From Lewinellaceae bacterium (GTDB lineage Bacteria; Bacteroidota; Bacteroidia; Chitinophagales; Saprospiraceae): 64,000 bases of DNA. Position 1 is the first letter of the stretch. Each line of letters starts with the position of its first letter. Shown one piece after another: positions 26,371 to 35,309 of the stretch. The translations under genes and the position numbers were made by a program. The DNA lies in NCBI GenBank assembly GCA_020636135.1, contig JACJYK010000001.1, positions 2,652,501 through 2,716,500 on the forward strand, in the 5' to 3' direction. The notes beneath the pieces are model-generated. The model was given only the letters and a program-made list of their open reading frames with translations. It was not told where the DNA came from and did no database searches.

Positions 26371-27165
26371 TTAGAATCGATATCCCATTCGTTGTAATTC
26401 CGTAATCATCGTATCCAGCTCCCAGTATAGCTTATTGGTGCGGTAAGGACTACTGCCAACATGAATAAGTATAAAAGCTCCATTCAGGGCACCGTTTCGC
26501 GCATCCTGCAGTGTCTTCCCCACAATTTCCATGGTAGACCGGTAATTTTTATCATCCGGCACAGTATAATCTGCCTGGGTGATCAATCCCGGGGTGAAAT
26601 TTATTAGGGTTAGTCCTTCCTCTTTACACCATTCACTGATGGACTGGTTGTACCACTCGTAGGGAGCCATAAATAAGGTGTGTTCTTTCCGCCCAATCCC
26701 GAATGGTTTAAGCGCCAGGTAGTTGCTGTCCAGATCCTTTTTCCACGCATCATGAGTCACCAGCAATGAGTCCCTCTTCGACCAATCCGCATACAACAGG
26801 TGACGATTGGAGTGGCAACCAATGTAGTGGCCAGCATCCTTTATCTTTTGTATAGCCAATGGATAAGCCCTGATAAAATCTCCGGTAAAGAAAAAATACC
26901 CTTTGATGCTGTGGTTGTCCATAATGTGGAGTATGCTGTCAACCCCATCCGCATATTCATGTCCGGTGAACAACAGTCGAATACGCGCTTCGGTGCTATC
27001 ACCCCGGGTGATCGCTCCCCAGGGATCTACGGTGTAATTCTCCAGAGTGTCTCCTGCCCAGAGTGCTACTGCGGGTTGGTGGGGTGTCTCCATCTGCTGG
27101 CAAGCCGTAAGCAGAAGCAGAACCAGTGAGATACCTGAAAAAAAAGAAACCCGATTATTAACCAT
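26371..27165 (-). CDS. Polysaccharide deacetylase-like lipoprotein
   Basis: 264 residues from MVNNRVSFFSG; a lipobox LLTAC puts it on a membrane. The NodB fold is seen as LLFTGHEYADG (in place of the usual TFDDG motif 1), GYFFFTGDF, GHYIGCHSNRH (motif 2, H-S-x-x-H) and a late APYEWYN. This variant of the family is common in Bacteroidota and likely removes acetyl groups from a cell-surface or dietary glycan. An ATG at 27219 would add an 18-residue leader with no signal character, so I use 27165. It is divergent from cysE, 93 bp apart. Confidence 0.82.
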   Translation of the reverse strand: MVNNRVSFFSGISLVLLLLTACQQMETPHQPAVALWAGDTLENYTVDPWGAITRGDSTEARIRLLFTGHEYADGVDSILHIMDNHSIKGYFFFTGDFIRAYPLAIQKIKDAGHYIGCHSNRHLLYADWSKRDSLLVTHDAWKKDLDSNYLALKPFGIGRKEHTLFMAPYEWYNQSISEWCKEEGLTLINFTPGLITQADYTVPDDKNYRSTMEIVGKTLQDARNGALNGAFILIHVGSSPYRTNKLYWELDTMITELQRMGYRF

Positions 27166-27258
27166 AGTTGGAAAAATATTTGTTAAATATATCATAGGAA
27201 AACTTAACCCCGCATCCATTTGCAGGGAATATTGTTTCGGTGAAGAAGTATTGTTGCT

Positions 27259-28095
27259 ATGAACAAAGCATTTTTACAAAAGATATTTGAACTCCATCAA
27301 TCGTGTGACCGCTGCCCGTCACCACAGGTGGTCGCAGAATTTTTCAATGATCTCCTTGGTTCTTTATTTCCGGACTATACGCAGCATGCATACCGCAATG
27401 TGAAGGAACTCGAGATGCACCTGGAGAAGTTGCAGCTTTCGCTGGAAGAGTTGCTCTACTTCAACATTGGCCCTGAAAGGGATCATGCCGAAGCCCTGGC
27501 AAATCATTTCTTTAATGCACTGCCTAATGTCCATGATTTGCTGGAAGGTGACATCCAGGCCATGTTTGAAGGAGACCCCGCCGCTCGGTCAAAGCATGAG
27601 ATCATCCGGAGTTACCCCGGTTTCTTTGCTATTGCTGCCTACCGGCTGGCGCATGCATTACACGACCTGGGGGTCAAAACCATACCCAGGATCCTCACCG
27701 AGCATGCACATGGCAAGACCGGGATCGATATTCACCCGGGAGCCGAGATTGGACCCAATTTCTGTATCGACCATGGTACCGGAGTGGTTATCGGTGAGAC
27801 GTGCATCATCGGGAGTCATGTCAAAATATACCAGGGGGTAACCCTGGGTGCATTGAGTGTAGATAAAGTCGATGCTGATTCCAAGCGGCATCCTACCATC
27901 GAAGATCATGTGGTCATTTATGCCGGCGCTACCATATTAGGTGGGGAGACGACCATCGGACATCACTCCGTGATCGGAGGTAATGTGTGGCTTACCCGGA
28001 GCATACCTCCCAACAGTAAAGTCTATTACCAGGCTCAGATGAATATGGGGGATTCCGGAACCTCTGACATGATGGTATTCAAACAATACAAGTAA
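27259..28095 (+). CDS. cysE: Serine O-acetyltransferase
   Basis: 278 residues. An N-terminal helical domain precedes a left-handed beta-helix of hexapeptide repeats with GKTGIDIHPGAEIG, FCIDHGTGVVIGETCIIG and VKIYQGVTLGALS. The catalytic region is His/Asp (IDHGTG). The enzyme makes O-acetyl-L-serine from serine and acetyl-CoA. Its last base overlaps the ATG of the cysteine synthase gene (TAATG), so the two genes form one operon for cysteine synthesis. It is of the longer EpsC-type found in Bacteroidota. Confidence 0.92.
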   Translation: MNKAFLQKIFELHQSCDRCPSPQVVAEFFNDLLGSLFPDYTQHAYRNVKELEMHLEKLQLSLEELLYFNIGPERDHAEALANHFFNALPNVHDLLEGDIQAMFEGDPAARSKHEIIRSYPGFFAIAAYRLAHALHDLGVKTIPRILTEHAHGKTGIDIHPGAEIGPNFCIDHGTGVVIGETCIIGSHVKIYQGVTLGALSVDKVDADSKRHPTIEDHVVIYAGATILGGETTIGHHSVIGGNVWLTRSIPPNSKVYYQAQMNMGDSGTSDMMVFKQYK

Positions 28096-28976
28096 TGAAA
28101 AAACTGACGGAGCTGATCGGCAATACCCCACTGGTGGAGATCCAGCATATATTTCCATCCCGCCAGGTAAAGATCTATGGCAAGCTGGAAGGCAATAATC
28201 CGGGAGGAAGCGTGAAAGACCGGGCTGCTTTTGGTATGATCACCGGGGCACTGTCACGGGGAGAGATCAAACCAGGCGATCAATTGGTTGAGGCAACCTC
28301 CGGAAACACCGGGATAGCACTGGCCATGATTGCCCAGCTGATGAAGGTCGGCATGACCCTGATCATGCCGGATAACAGCACGAGGGAACGGGTCCTGGCG
28401 ATGGAAGCCTATGGCGCAAAAGTCATCCTGACACCTGCTGCAAAAACGATCGAATATTCCCGCGAATTAGCCGAAGACATGGCCTCCAATCAGGGTTATT
28501 TCATGCTGAATCAGTTTGCCAATCCCGACAATTACGGAATGCACTACCGTACCACCGGACCTGAGATCTGGAATGATACGCATGGTCTTGTCACGCATTT
28601 CGTATCCTCCATGGGAACCACCGGTACAATTATGGGTGTATCCCGGTCGCTTAAGGAGCATAATCCGGACATACAGATCGTGGGCACCCAGCCCACCGAA
28701 GGTTCTTCGATTCCGGGTATCCGGCGCTGGTCTCCGGAGTTTCTCCCAAAAATTTACGAACCCAGTCGTGTCGACCGGTTGATTGATGTGAGTGAAGACG
28801 ATGCACGAACCATGACCCGGAGAATGGCCAAAGAAGAAGGCATACTTGCCGGAATGAGCAGTGGGGGCGCATTGTACGCTGCTGTCAAATTAGCACAGGA
28901 GCTGAAATCCGGTCTTATCGTGTTCATCATTTGTGATCGTGGAGACCGCTACCTGAGTTCTGATCTTTTTGGTTGA
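28095..28976 (+). CDS. cysM: Cysteine synthase (O-acetylserine sulfhydrylase B type)
   Basis: 293 residues, a PLP beta-family enzyme. Lys41 in LEGNNPGGSVKDRAA is the Schiff base lysine. SGNTGIALAM and SSMGTTGTIMGVSR bind the phosphate. It turns O-acetylserine and sulfide (CysM types can also use thiosulfate) into cysteine, the step after CysE. It shares one base with cysE. The end YLSSDLFG is typical of the CysM group rather than CysK. Confidence 0.9.
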   Translation: MKKLTELIGNTPLVEIQHIFPSRQVKIYGKLEGNNPGGSVKDRAAFGMITGALSRGEIKPGDQLVEATSGNTGIALAMIAQLMKVGMTLIMPDNSTRERVLAMEAYGAKVILTPAAKTIEYSRELAEDMASNQGYFMLNQFANPDNYGMHYRTTGPEIWNDTHGLVTHFVSSMGTTGTIMGVSRSLKEHNPDIQIVGTQPTEGSSIPGIRRWSPEFLPKIYEPSRVDRLIDVSEDDARTMTRRMAKEEGILAGMSSGGALYAAVKLAQELKSGLIVFIICDRGDRYLSSDLFG

Positions 28977-29048
28977 ACCATACAGGCTGAAATACCCGGT
29001 ATGCAGGGGATTCACAGTGAAAATCTGGGTGCATTACCACTTTCATTT

Positions 29049-29056
29049 TATCTTTG
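29049..29056 (+). promoter_or_regulatory. Bacteroidota -7 box before the TPR lipoprotein
   Basis: TATCTTTG is an exact match to TAnnTTTG and lies 22 bp upstream of the ATG at 29079. TCTGG at 29024-29028 could be a -33 element with 20-bp spacing. Confidence 0.5.
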
Positions 29057-29078
29057 AGCAAACCAAAAACCGGAACCA

Positions 29079-30212
29079 ATGAAGCTTTGGCATCTTCTAC
29101 TTATGATCTCTCTGGTTGCATTTGTACAATGTAAATCCGGGAAAAAAGCGCTGCGGAAAGGCAATTACGAACATGCCGTATATGACGCTCTGGATCGCCT
29201 CAAAAAAGCACCTAATAATGATAATGCCCGCGAAACACTGGCAAAAGCCTACCCAGCCCTGGTCAACTATTACCTGAATCAGAATGATCGTTCAAAGGCA
29301 TCATCCGATGTGCTGAAGTGGGATAAGATCTATGACAACCTGACTGCACTATCATCGGTTTATGATGAGATCCTGCGAACACCGGCAGCTCAGGAGGTCA
29401 TCACCCCGACAGATTATACCCGGGAGCAGGAGGAGGCAAAAATAAACCTGATGGCTGCACGGTATAAATTGGGTACCGATGAACTGGCCAAAGGATTCAG
29501 GGAAAACGCTAAAATTGCCTACGACCATTTCCTGAGGATCTACTCCCTTGACCCTACCTATAAAGATGCCGAGGACAAAATGTATGAAGCCCAGAGTGCG
29601 GCCACGATCTACGTAGAGGTCACTCCAATCCCGATGCAAAGGGCCTATTCCCTGTCCTGTGACTTTTTCCAGAACCAGATCCTGGAGTTTGTGCGAGCCG
29701 AGAACCTGAGTCCATTTGTCCAATTCGTTTCCAGTGCTGAAGCCAGAAGCCGCAACCTGCGTATTGATCATGTGCTGCACATGGAATTTGATGATTTTGT
29801 GGTTGGTAATGGCTATGAGAAAGAAGTCATCAACAATGTTACCAGGGACAGCGTCATCGTAGGCACTGTCAAACAGGCTGATTCCACAATAAACGTCTAT
29901 GGCACCGTCAAAGCGGAAGTCCATACGTACCGGCGCACAATAAGCTCCAATGGAACACTGGACCTGAAGGTTATGGAAAACAACACCAATAATCTCTTGA
30001 CCCAGCGCAAGTTCAGCGGGGGGTATGACTATGTGGATGAATGGGGCTATTTCAATGGTGACGAACGAGCTCTGGACAAAACGCAAAAAGACATCTGTAA
30101 GCGCAACAAGCGACTGCAGGACCCAACCCCGAACGATCTTTTTATCAAGTTTACCGTTCCCATCTATGACCAGGTAACCCGGTACATCCGTGATTACTAC
30201 AAGGCTATTTAA
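29079..30212 (+). CDS. Probable lipoprotein with TPR-like helices, unknown function
   Basis: 377 residues. The N-terminus MKLWHLLLMISLVAFVQC is a lipoprotein signal (Cys18). Residues 20-180 are helical with TPR-like pairs (RKGNYEHAVYDALDRLKKAPNN; AKIAYDHFLRIYSLDPTYKDAEDKM), and the rest is beta-rich with many charged turns. I do not recognise a named family. It is a single gene with its own promoter box and may act at the outer membrane or periplasm. Confidence 0.75.
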   Translation: MKLWHLLLMISLVAFVQCKSGKKALRKGNYEHAVYDALDRLKKAPNNDNARETLAKAYPALVNYYLNQNDRSKASSDVLKWDKIYDNLTALSSVYDEILRTPAAQEVITPTDYTREQEEAKINLMAARYKLGTDELAKGFRENAKIAYDHFLRIYSLDPTYKDAEDKMYEAQSAATIYVEVTPIPMQRAYSLSCDFFQNQILEFVRAENLSPFVQFVSSAEARSRNLRIDHVLHMEFDDFVVGNGYEKEVINNVTRDSVIVGTVKQADSTINVYGTVKAEVHTYRRTISSNGTLDLKVMENNTNNLLTQRKFSGGYDYVDEWGYFNGDERALDKTQKDICKRNKRLQDPTPNDLFIKFTVPIYDQVTRYIRDYYKAI

Positions 30213-30220
30213 AAGTACCC

Positions 30221-30353
30221 AGGTTAAAAGCTGGGGCTATGGGGTGTTATGCTCCTATTTTGGGGTCCCCAAATTAAAACCTGGGGTTATGAGGTGATAT
30301 GCTTTTACCTTTGCTACCTCTTTTACCTCTTTTACTTCTTCTACCTCTTCTAT
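30221..30353. repeat. Imperfect 33-bp direct repeat and a nonamer pyrimidine array
   Basis: Two imperfect 33-bp copies with a 50-bp period (30221-30253 and 30271-30303) both contain a TTAAAA..CTGGGG core. Then five in-phase nonamers (30309-30353), consensus CTCTTTTAC, run up to and into the stop codon of the convergent permease gene (30350-30352). The region is non-coding and low in complexity. Confidence 0.7.
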
Positions 30354-32086
30354 ATGATCAACCGCACCCCGCCCAGTTGTTCGATGCGATACGGGAACCG
30401 GTCGGTAGGAGAACCGATGAACATAAAATTGATGGGTATCCTCCATTTTTTAGAAAGGTCCTTGATGATTTCCGGCCCGAACGTGCCAGGGATCTCGATG
30501 TATTCGATCTTCACTTCGGGGTATTCGCGGTCCAGGACTTCAATATCGGTCTTAAGTCTGTCAGGAGCCGTTTCACCATTTTCAACGATGGTGACGATCT
30601 TCAGTTTGCGGGTATGTTCATTGCGGGTAATGTATTGCATCACTTTGTTCAGAACCGATACGTCATCACCTTTTGCGAAGAATACAAACTCCTGAGAGTT
30701 GATTTCATCGATCAGGTTCAGGATGCCCTGATTGGTCCTGCGGACGAATTTTTGAATGGGGGCAAACAGGTATTTGATCACTTCCAGGACGCCCCAGAGT
30801 ATTTTGGTTCGGTTTAGCATGATTGTCACCAGGATCAGCGCCGGAATGAAATACTCCAGGAAGACACCGAGGTACTGTGGATTCATGATTGCATTACCCA
30901 CAATGGCCGCTCCCACTGCGGCAACCGCGATGATGATGGAAATCGGGGAAGCGCGCTCCGGACGCGGCAGTTTGCGCCGTTTTATCTTCAGCAGTATATT
31001 ACCAAAACCGAAGAGAGCCATGACCAGCAGGAAAGAAATTGTGTAAACACCGGCTAAAGCTCCCAATTCTCCACGGGTGATCGTGAGAATCGAAACACAC
31101 AGCAGAAAAAACAGGATGATAATGCGGTAAGCCGCACCACGGCGGTTCTTGCTTAACAGAAAATTGGGCAGGATACGGTCCAGCGTCATCCTTTCGAGCA
31201 GTCCGCTTACCCCTACATAAGCAGTAAGGACTGCACCGCTAAGCACCAGCGCTGCATCCACGGATACCAGAGTCGACAGCCAGTTACCTCCAATTTTACT
31301 CCCCATAAAGGACAATAAAGCTTCCTGGTTAGCATTTACCTCAGCGACCGGGATGATCGATAAAGCCAGGAAGGCCATCAGCGGATTAAAGATGCTGACG
31401 ACTATCCACATATTGCGTAGCGTCTTTGGAAAGACCCCTTCTGCCTGTTCTTCCACAAAATTCGCAGAACTTTCAAAACCAGAGATCCCTAACATGGCGG
31501 CGGCGAAACCAAAGAATAACGCCTCTTTAATTCCGCCCTTGACAGGCAATTGGTAGTTTGCAGAAAGGACATCAAATCCATTGGTTAGCAAGTAATATCC
31601 ACTCACCAGAACCAGGAGTGTCAGGGAGAATAAATGGAACACAAAAATGCCGATGGCCACTTTGGAGGACTCTCCGATCCCCAGGATGGTCAGACCCATA
31701 AATAAAGCCAGCAAAACGATGGTGGCTATGATCACCGGAAATCCATGCCAGATGCTGTGTACATAATGCATGGCTTCACTGGCTGAAATGACCGCCGTTG
31801 CCATATAAGACAACAGGGTCAGCGTAGCAGCCAGGGAGGCAGTGGATTTCCGGGTCGTGTTCAGAAGTGCATTGTATGCACCACCATTCAGGGGGAGCGC
31901 CCCAACGACCTCACCATAGATCCTGCGAAACAAATACAAAACGCCGGCTACAATGAGTAATGCAAGCCATGCATATTGTTGTGCATAAATGATTGCTAAC
32001 GCTGAAACATAAAGACAAGAAGAACTGATATCATTCCCGCAAATAGCCGTTGCAGCTATTTCATTCAATTTCTTAGTAGTACTCAC
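30350..32086 (-). CDS. APC-superfamily amino acid permease with Usp-like C-terminal domain
   Basis: 578 residues. About 12 membrane segments in residues 10-440, starting NEIAATAICGNDISSSCLYVSA (glycine-rich first helix of the APC fold) and containing GISGFESSANFVEEQ. After residue 460 a cytoplasmic alpha/beta domain (FVFFAKGDDVSVLNKVMQYI; KLKIVTIVENG) resembles a universal stress protein domain without the full ATP loop. Such transporter-Usp fusions are thought to be gated by nucleotide or stress signals. It likely imports or exchanges amino acids. An inverted repeat related to the FNR-like boxes lies 46-59 bp upstream. Confidence 0.85.
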   Translation of the reverse strand: MSTTKKLNEIAATAICGNDISSSCLYVSALAIIYAQQYAWLALLIVAGVLYLFRRIYGEVVGALPLNGGAYNALLNTTRKSTASLAATLTLLSYMATAVISASEAMHYVHSIWHGFPVIIATIVLLALFMGLTILGIGESSKVAIGIFVFHLFSLTLLVLVSGYYLLTNGFDVLSANYQLPVKGGIKEALFFGFAAAMLGISGFESSANFVEEQAEGVFPKTLRNMWIVVSIFNPLMAFLALSIIPVAEVNANQEALLSFMGSKIGGNWLSTLVSVDAALVLSGAVLTAYVGVSGLLERMTLDRILPNFLLSKNRRGAAYRIIILFFLLCVSILTITRGELGALAGVYTISFLLVMALFGFGNILLKIKRRKLPRPERASPISIIIAVAAVGAAIVGNAIMNPQYLGVFLEYFIPALILVTIMLNRTKILWGVLEVIKYLFAPIQKFVRRTNQGILNLIDEINSQEFVFFAKGDDVSVLNKVMQYITRNEHTRKLKIVTIVENGETAPDRLKTDIEVLDREYPEVKIEYIEIPGTFGPEIIKDLSKKWRIPINFMFIGSPTDRFPYRIEQLGGVRLII

Positions 32087-32131
32087 TTTCGATACTTATT
32101 TCCTCAATTTAAAACAAGATGTAAGCCGTAA

Positions 32132-32145
32132 TGATCTAGAGATCA
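32132..32145. promoter_or_regulatory. Inverted repeat upstream of the APC permease
   Basis: TGATCTAGAGATCA is a perfect 6-2-6 palindrome whose first 8 bases equal the box at 7826. The spacing between TGAT and ATCA is 6 rather than 4, so it does not fit a canonical FNR site. It lies 46-59 bp upstream of the permease start. Confidence 0.3.
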
Positions 32146-32345
32146 GGCATATTCTTCAAACCTGGATTATTTGGGATGTAAAATCCGGATATGGATTTTT
32201 ACCAGAATTCGATTAAATATAAGGGCTTTGTATCTATTTCATTTGCTTTCAAAGCCTGGTTGATAAATTTCCGAGGATTTTTCGCAGTTTTTCCATGCCT
32301 ACCCTCTTCCATTTTTTACTTTTAATCGGAACAAAGTAAAGTCAC

Positions 32346-33257
32346 ATGCAATTAGGGTTTGTTTCAGCCATATTACCGGATCTCAGTCTTAAGGAAATAC
32401 TGGAATTTGCTGCTTTCAGTGGCTACGATTGTGTGGAAGTCATGTGCTGGCCACAGGGTCAGGACAACCGGCGATATGCCGGCGTTACGCACATCGATGT
32501 AGCCGGACTTACCAATGCAGAAGTCAGCAGTATTAAAAATCTGCAGGCATCGACAGGGGTCTTGATCAGTGGTTTGGGTTATTATCCAAACCCCCTCGCC
32601 CCGGATCCGGTAGAAGCAAAGGTCTATACTGATCATCTGTACAAGGTTATGGACGCTGCTGCTGAACTGGATATCCGGAACGTAAACACTTTCATTGGCA
32701 GGAATCCATCGCTTTCGGTAGAAGAAAACTGGCCCCGGTTCCTGGAAGTCTGGCAGCCGCTGATACAATATGCAGAAGAACGCAAGATTTACATTGGCAT
32801 AGAAAATTGCCCCATGTCTTTTGGCCGGGATGAATGGCCTGGTGGAAAGAACCTGGCTACCAGCCCTGCGATCTGGAAACAGATGTGGATGGACATTCCC
32901 AGCCCCTATTTTGGTCTGAACTACGATCCGTCCCATCTGGTGTTGCAATTCATGGACTATACCTTGCCCATTCGAAATTATCCGGACAAATTATTCCATG
33001 TACATGCCAAAGATATGCGTATCGATCAGGACAAACTGGACCGGCACGGTGCATTCAGCTACCCTCATTTCTGGCATACGCCTAAAATACCGGGATTGGG
33101 AAGCATTGACTGGGGAAGATTCTTTTCCTATTTGACGGATTCCGGATATCAGGGAGCCGTTTGTGTTGAGGTGGAAGACCGCGCTTTTGAAAAAAGCCCG
33201 GAACTGCGAAAATTGTCACTTGAATTGAGTGCGCGTTATTTAAGGCAATTCATATAA
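32346..33257 (+). CDS. Sugar phosphate isomerase/epimerase family TIM barrel
   Basis: 303 residues, AP_endonuc_2 type TIM barrel. Metal-binding residues can be placed at IGIENCPM (Glu), NYDPSHLV (Asp, His), HVHAKDM (His) and CVEVED (Glu). It begins GFVSAILPDLSLKEILEFAAFSGYDCVEV. Family members isomerise or epimerise sugars and keto-sugars; the substrate is unknown. No signal peptide. The small membrane protein gene follows by 7 bp, so co-transcription is likely. Confidence 0.88.
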   Translation: MQLGFVSAILPDLSLKEILEFAAFSGYDCVEVMCWPQGQDNRRYAGVTHIDVAGLTNAEVSSIKNLQASTGVLISGLGYYPNPLAPDPVEAKVYTDHLYKVMDAAAELDIRNVNTFIGRNPSLSVEENWPRFLEVWQPLIQYAEERKIYIGIENCPMSFGRDEWPGGKNLATSPAIWKQMWMDIPSPYFGLNYDPSHLVLQFMDYTLPIRNYPDKLFHVHAKDMRIDQDKLDRHGAFSYPHFWHTPKIPGLGSIDWGRFFSYLTDSGYQGAVCVEVEDRAFEKSPELRKLSLELSARYLRQFI

Positions 33258-33264
33258 TCCAGAT

Positions 33265-33522
33265 ATGACCTTAACGGACTGGATAGGATTTATTGGAGTG
33301 GCGATATTGGTTGCCGCGTATTTTCTGAATCTTATCAATGTGATTCAGAAAGAAAGTTATGCTTACCTCCTGGCAAATACCTGCGGAGCTGCCATTGCAT
33401 GTTTCGCTTCCTACCTGTTGCATTACTGGCCTTTTATCCTGCTAGAAGGGTGCTGGACGGCTGTATCCTTTGTCGCCTTGATTCGTTTTGCTTTCGCCCG
33501 GAAATCAAGCCTTGCGGAATAA
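33265..33522 (+). CDS. Small membrane protein of the CBU_0592 type
   Basis: 85 residues, three hydrophobic segments (about 6-26, 34-50, 53-75). The pattern DWIGFIGVAILVAAYFLNLI and CGAAIACFASYLLHYWPFILLEGCWTAVSF matches my memory of the CBU_0592 family of small membrane proteins, which has no known function. It follows the isomerase by 7 bp. Start ATG is the only one available at the N-terminus. Confidence 0.7.
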   Translation: MTLTDWIGFIGVAILVAAYFLNLINVIQKESYAYLLANTCGAAIACFASYLLHYWPFILLEGCWTAVSFVALIRFAFARKSSLAE

Positions 33523-33799
33523 TGACGCAATCAATTACCAGTCAATAAATAGCTCCTTAGCACCGAACAAGGAATACACCATCGGATACTATAACTACAA
33601 GTCACTGGTTTACAGAATATTAGATCAACAAACGGGTACTTATTTTTAAGCAGGCCTGCTTTGCTGGACAATTTGATTTTGTACCAGGCAACTTCCTGAG
33701 GCTCAAGTGATCAAGTCAAAATTAGCGTGGATACTTCCTATGAATTGCTAACTTTAACCTTTGTGTTCCGAATTTTCTGCTGCAGCCAATAAAACAATA

Positions 33800-35197
33800 A
33801 TGAATCGTCTGTCAGGGATTTTCATTGGTTTACTTTGCTTTGCCGGAGCAATTGCTCAGGAGTATGATCCATTTCCACCTTCGGGCGTACCGGACCGGAT
33901 CATGTTAAACCTGACCAGTTCGCCTGCCACCAGTATGGCTGTTAACTGGCGGGCTGCCGTCTATGTTAAAGAAGGTTATGTAGAAATTGCTCCTTCTGAT
34001 CCGACACCTAACTTCCCTATCAATTCCTGGTCCATCCAGGCTGAACGAACTACGTTACTCACCAATCAGAATGCTGCCAATTTTTTCTCTGCTACCATGG
34101 ATGGACTGCAACCGGCGACGACCTATGCTTATCGTGTGGGGGACAGCCTGAACTGGAGTGAATGGAATCAATTCACCACGGCCTCCACCGAGGCAAAACC
34201 CTTTTCATTCATTTACTTTGGGGATGCACAGAATGATGTTAAATCACTCTGGTCCCGCGCAATACGGGGAGCATTTCAACAAATGCCCAAAGCCCAGTTT
34301 ATGTTGCATGCCGGAGACCTGATCAACCGCGCCAATAATGATGATGAATGGGGTGAGTGGTTCTATGCCGGAGGCTGGATGTATGCCGTTATTCCCAGTA
34401 TCGCCACTCCCGGCAATCACGAATACCTCCGTACCAAGGAAGGAAATTATGTTGTAAGCGATCATTGGCGGCCGCAATTTAATCTGCCCCTTAATGGCCC
34501 GGAGGGTTTTGAAGAAACCACCTATTACATTGATTACGAAAATACCCGGATCATTTCTTTTGATGCGCCGGCATTTTACCGGTCGAGGGAAGACAGCACA
34601 GCACTGGTCCACTGGTTGCGGGAAGTCCTGGAAAGCAATACGCAACAATGGACCGTCCTTACACTGCATTATCCACTTTATTCCACAAAATATGGCCGGG
34701 ACAATGCCGAATTGCGTAGCGCATTACAACCCATGATCGAGGCCAATCATGTCGACCTGGTCCTGCAGGGCCATGATCATACCTATGGACGGGGTACCAA
34801 TATTCCGATTGGAATGGAACACATTCTGGATGGTCCCATTTATGTGGTAAGTGTAAGTGGACCTAAAATGTATGACCTGGGCTTTGACGGATGGATTCAG
34901 CGTGCCGGATCAAACATTCAACTTTATCAGACCATTTCCATTGATGGGAATCACCTCACCTATCAGGCCTATACTGCTGACAACAGGTTGTATGATGGCT
35001 TTGAATTGTTTAAGGAAGACGGCCACAATCTCTTCTTTGACCAGGCGCCTGCAGACCGCCCGGAAATACTTGCCCCTCCACCCCACTTCGAACGCATCTG
35101 GAATCGTGAATCGAAAAAAGATTATGAAACCCGCTTCAAAGCCTATATTAAGCGCCAGGGCCTAGACGTTAAGAAATCCGGTGGTAAAAATCGATAG
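33800..35197 (+). CDS. Secreted purple-acid-phosphatase-like metallophosphoesterase
   Basis: 465 residues from MNRLSGIFIGLLCFAG; signal peptide ends near GAIAQ. An N-terminal Fn3-like purple acid phosphatase domain (about 35-125: LNLTSSPATSMAVNWR; TTYAYRVGD) precedes a calcineurin-like domain with FGDAQND, HAGDLINRANND, GNHEY, LHYPLYS and QGHDHTYGR, which supply the dimetal ligands. It should hydrolyse phosphoesters in the periplasm or outside the cell. A 13-codon upstream extension to 33761 would precede the signal peptide and is less likely. No membrane anchor is seen. Confidence 0.87.
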   Translation: MNRLSGIFIGLLCFAGAIAQEYDPFPPSGVPDRIMLNLTSSPATSMAVNWRAAVYVKEGYVEIAPSDPTPNFPINSWSIQAERTTLLTNQNAANFFSATMDGLQPATTYAYRVGDSLNWSEWNQFTTASTEAKPFSFIYFGDAQNDVKSLWSRAIRGAFQQMPKAQFMLHAGDLINRANNDDEWGEWFYAGGWMYAVIPSIATPGNHEYLRTKEGNYVVSDHWRPQFNLPLNGPEGFEETTYYIDYENTRIISFDAPAFYRSREDSTALVHWLREVLESNTQQWTVLTLHYPLYSTKYGRDNAELRSALQPMIEANHVDLVLQGHDHTYGRGTNIPIGMEHILDGPIYVVSVSGPKMYDLGFDGWIQRAGSNIQLYQTISIDGNHLTYQAYTADNRLYDGFELFKEDGHNLFFDQAPADRPEILAPPPHFERIWNRESKKDYETRFKAYIKRQGLDVKKSGGKNR

Positions 35198-35309
35198 GTT
35201 ACTTCAGCCTTCCATAATTGCATTGGCAATCTTTCTCTGATGGTCAGATCCCCCTATTTAGGTTGATTAAGCCGGGTATTGCTGCCGGTAGATGTTCAGT
35301 TAAAGTCAA

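Noticed and set aside
33523..33799. A short plus-strand frame ending YRILDQQTGTYF between the CBU_0592-like and phosphatase genes
   Set aside because: No start codon and out of frame with both neighbours; probably chance.
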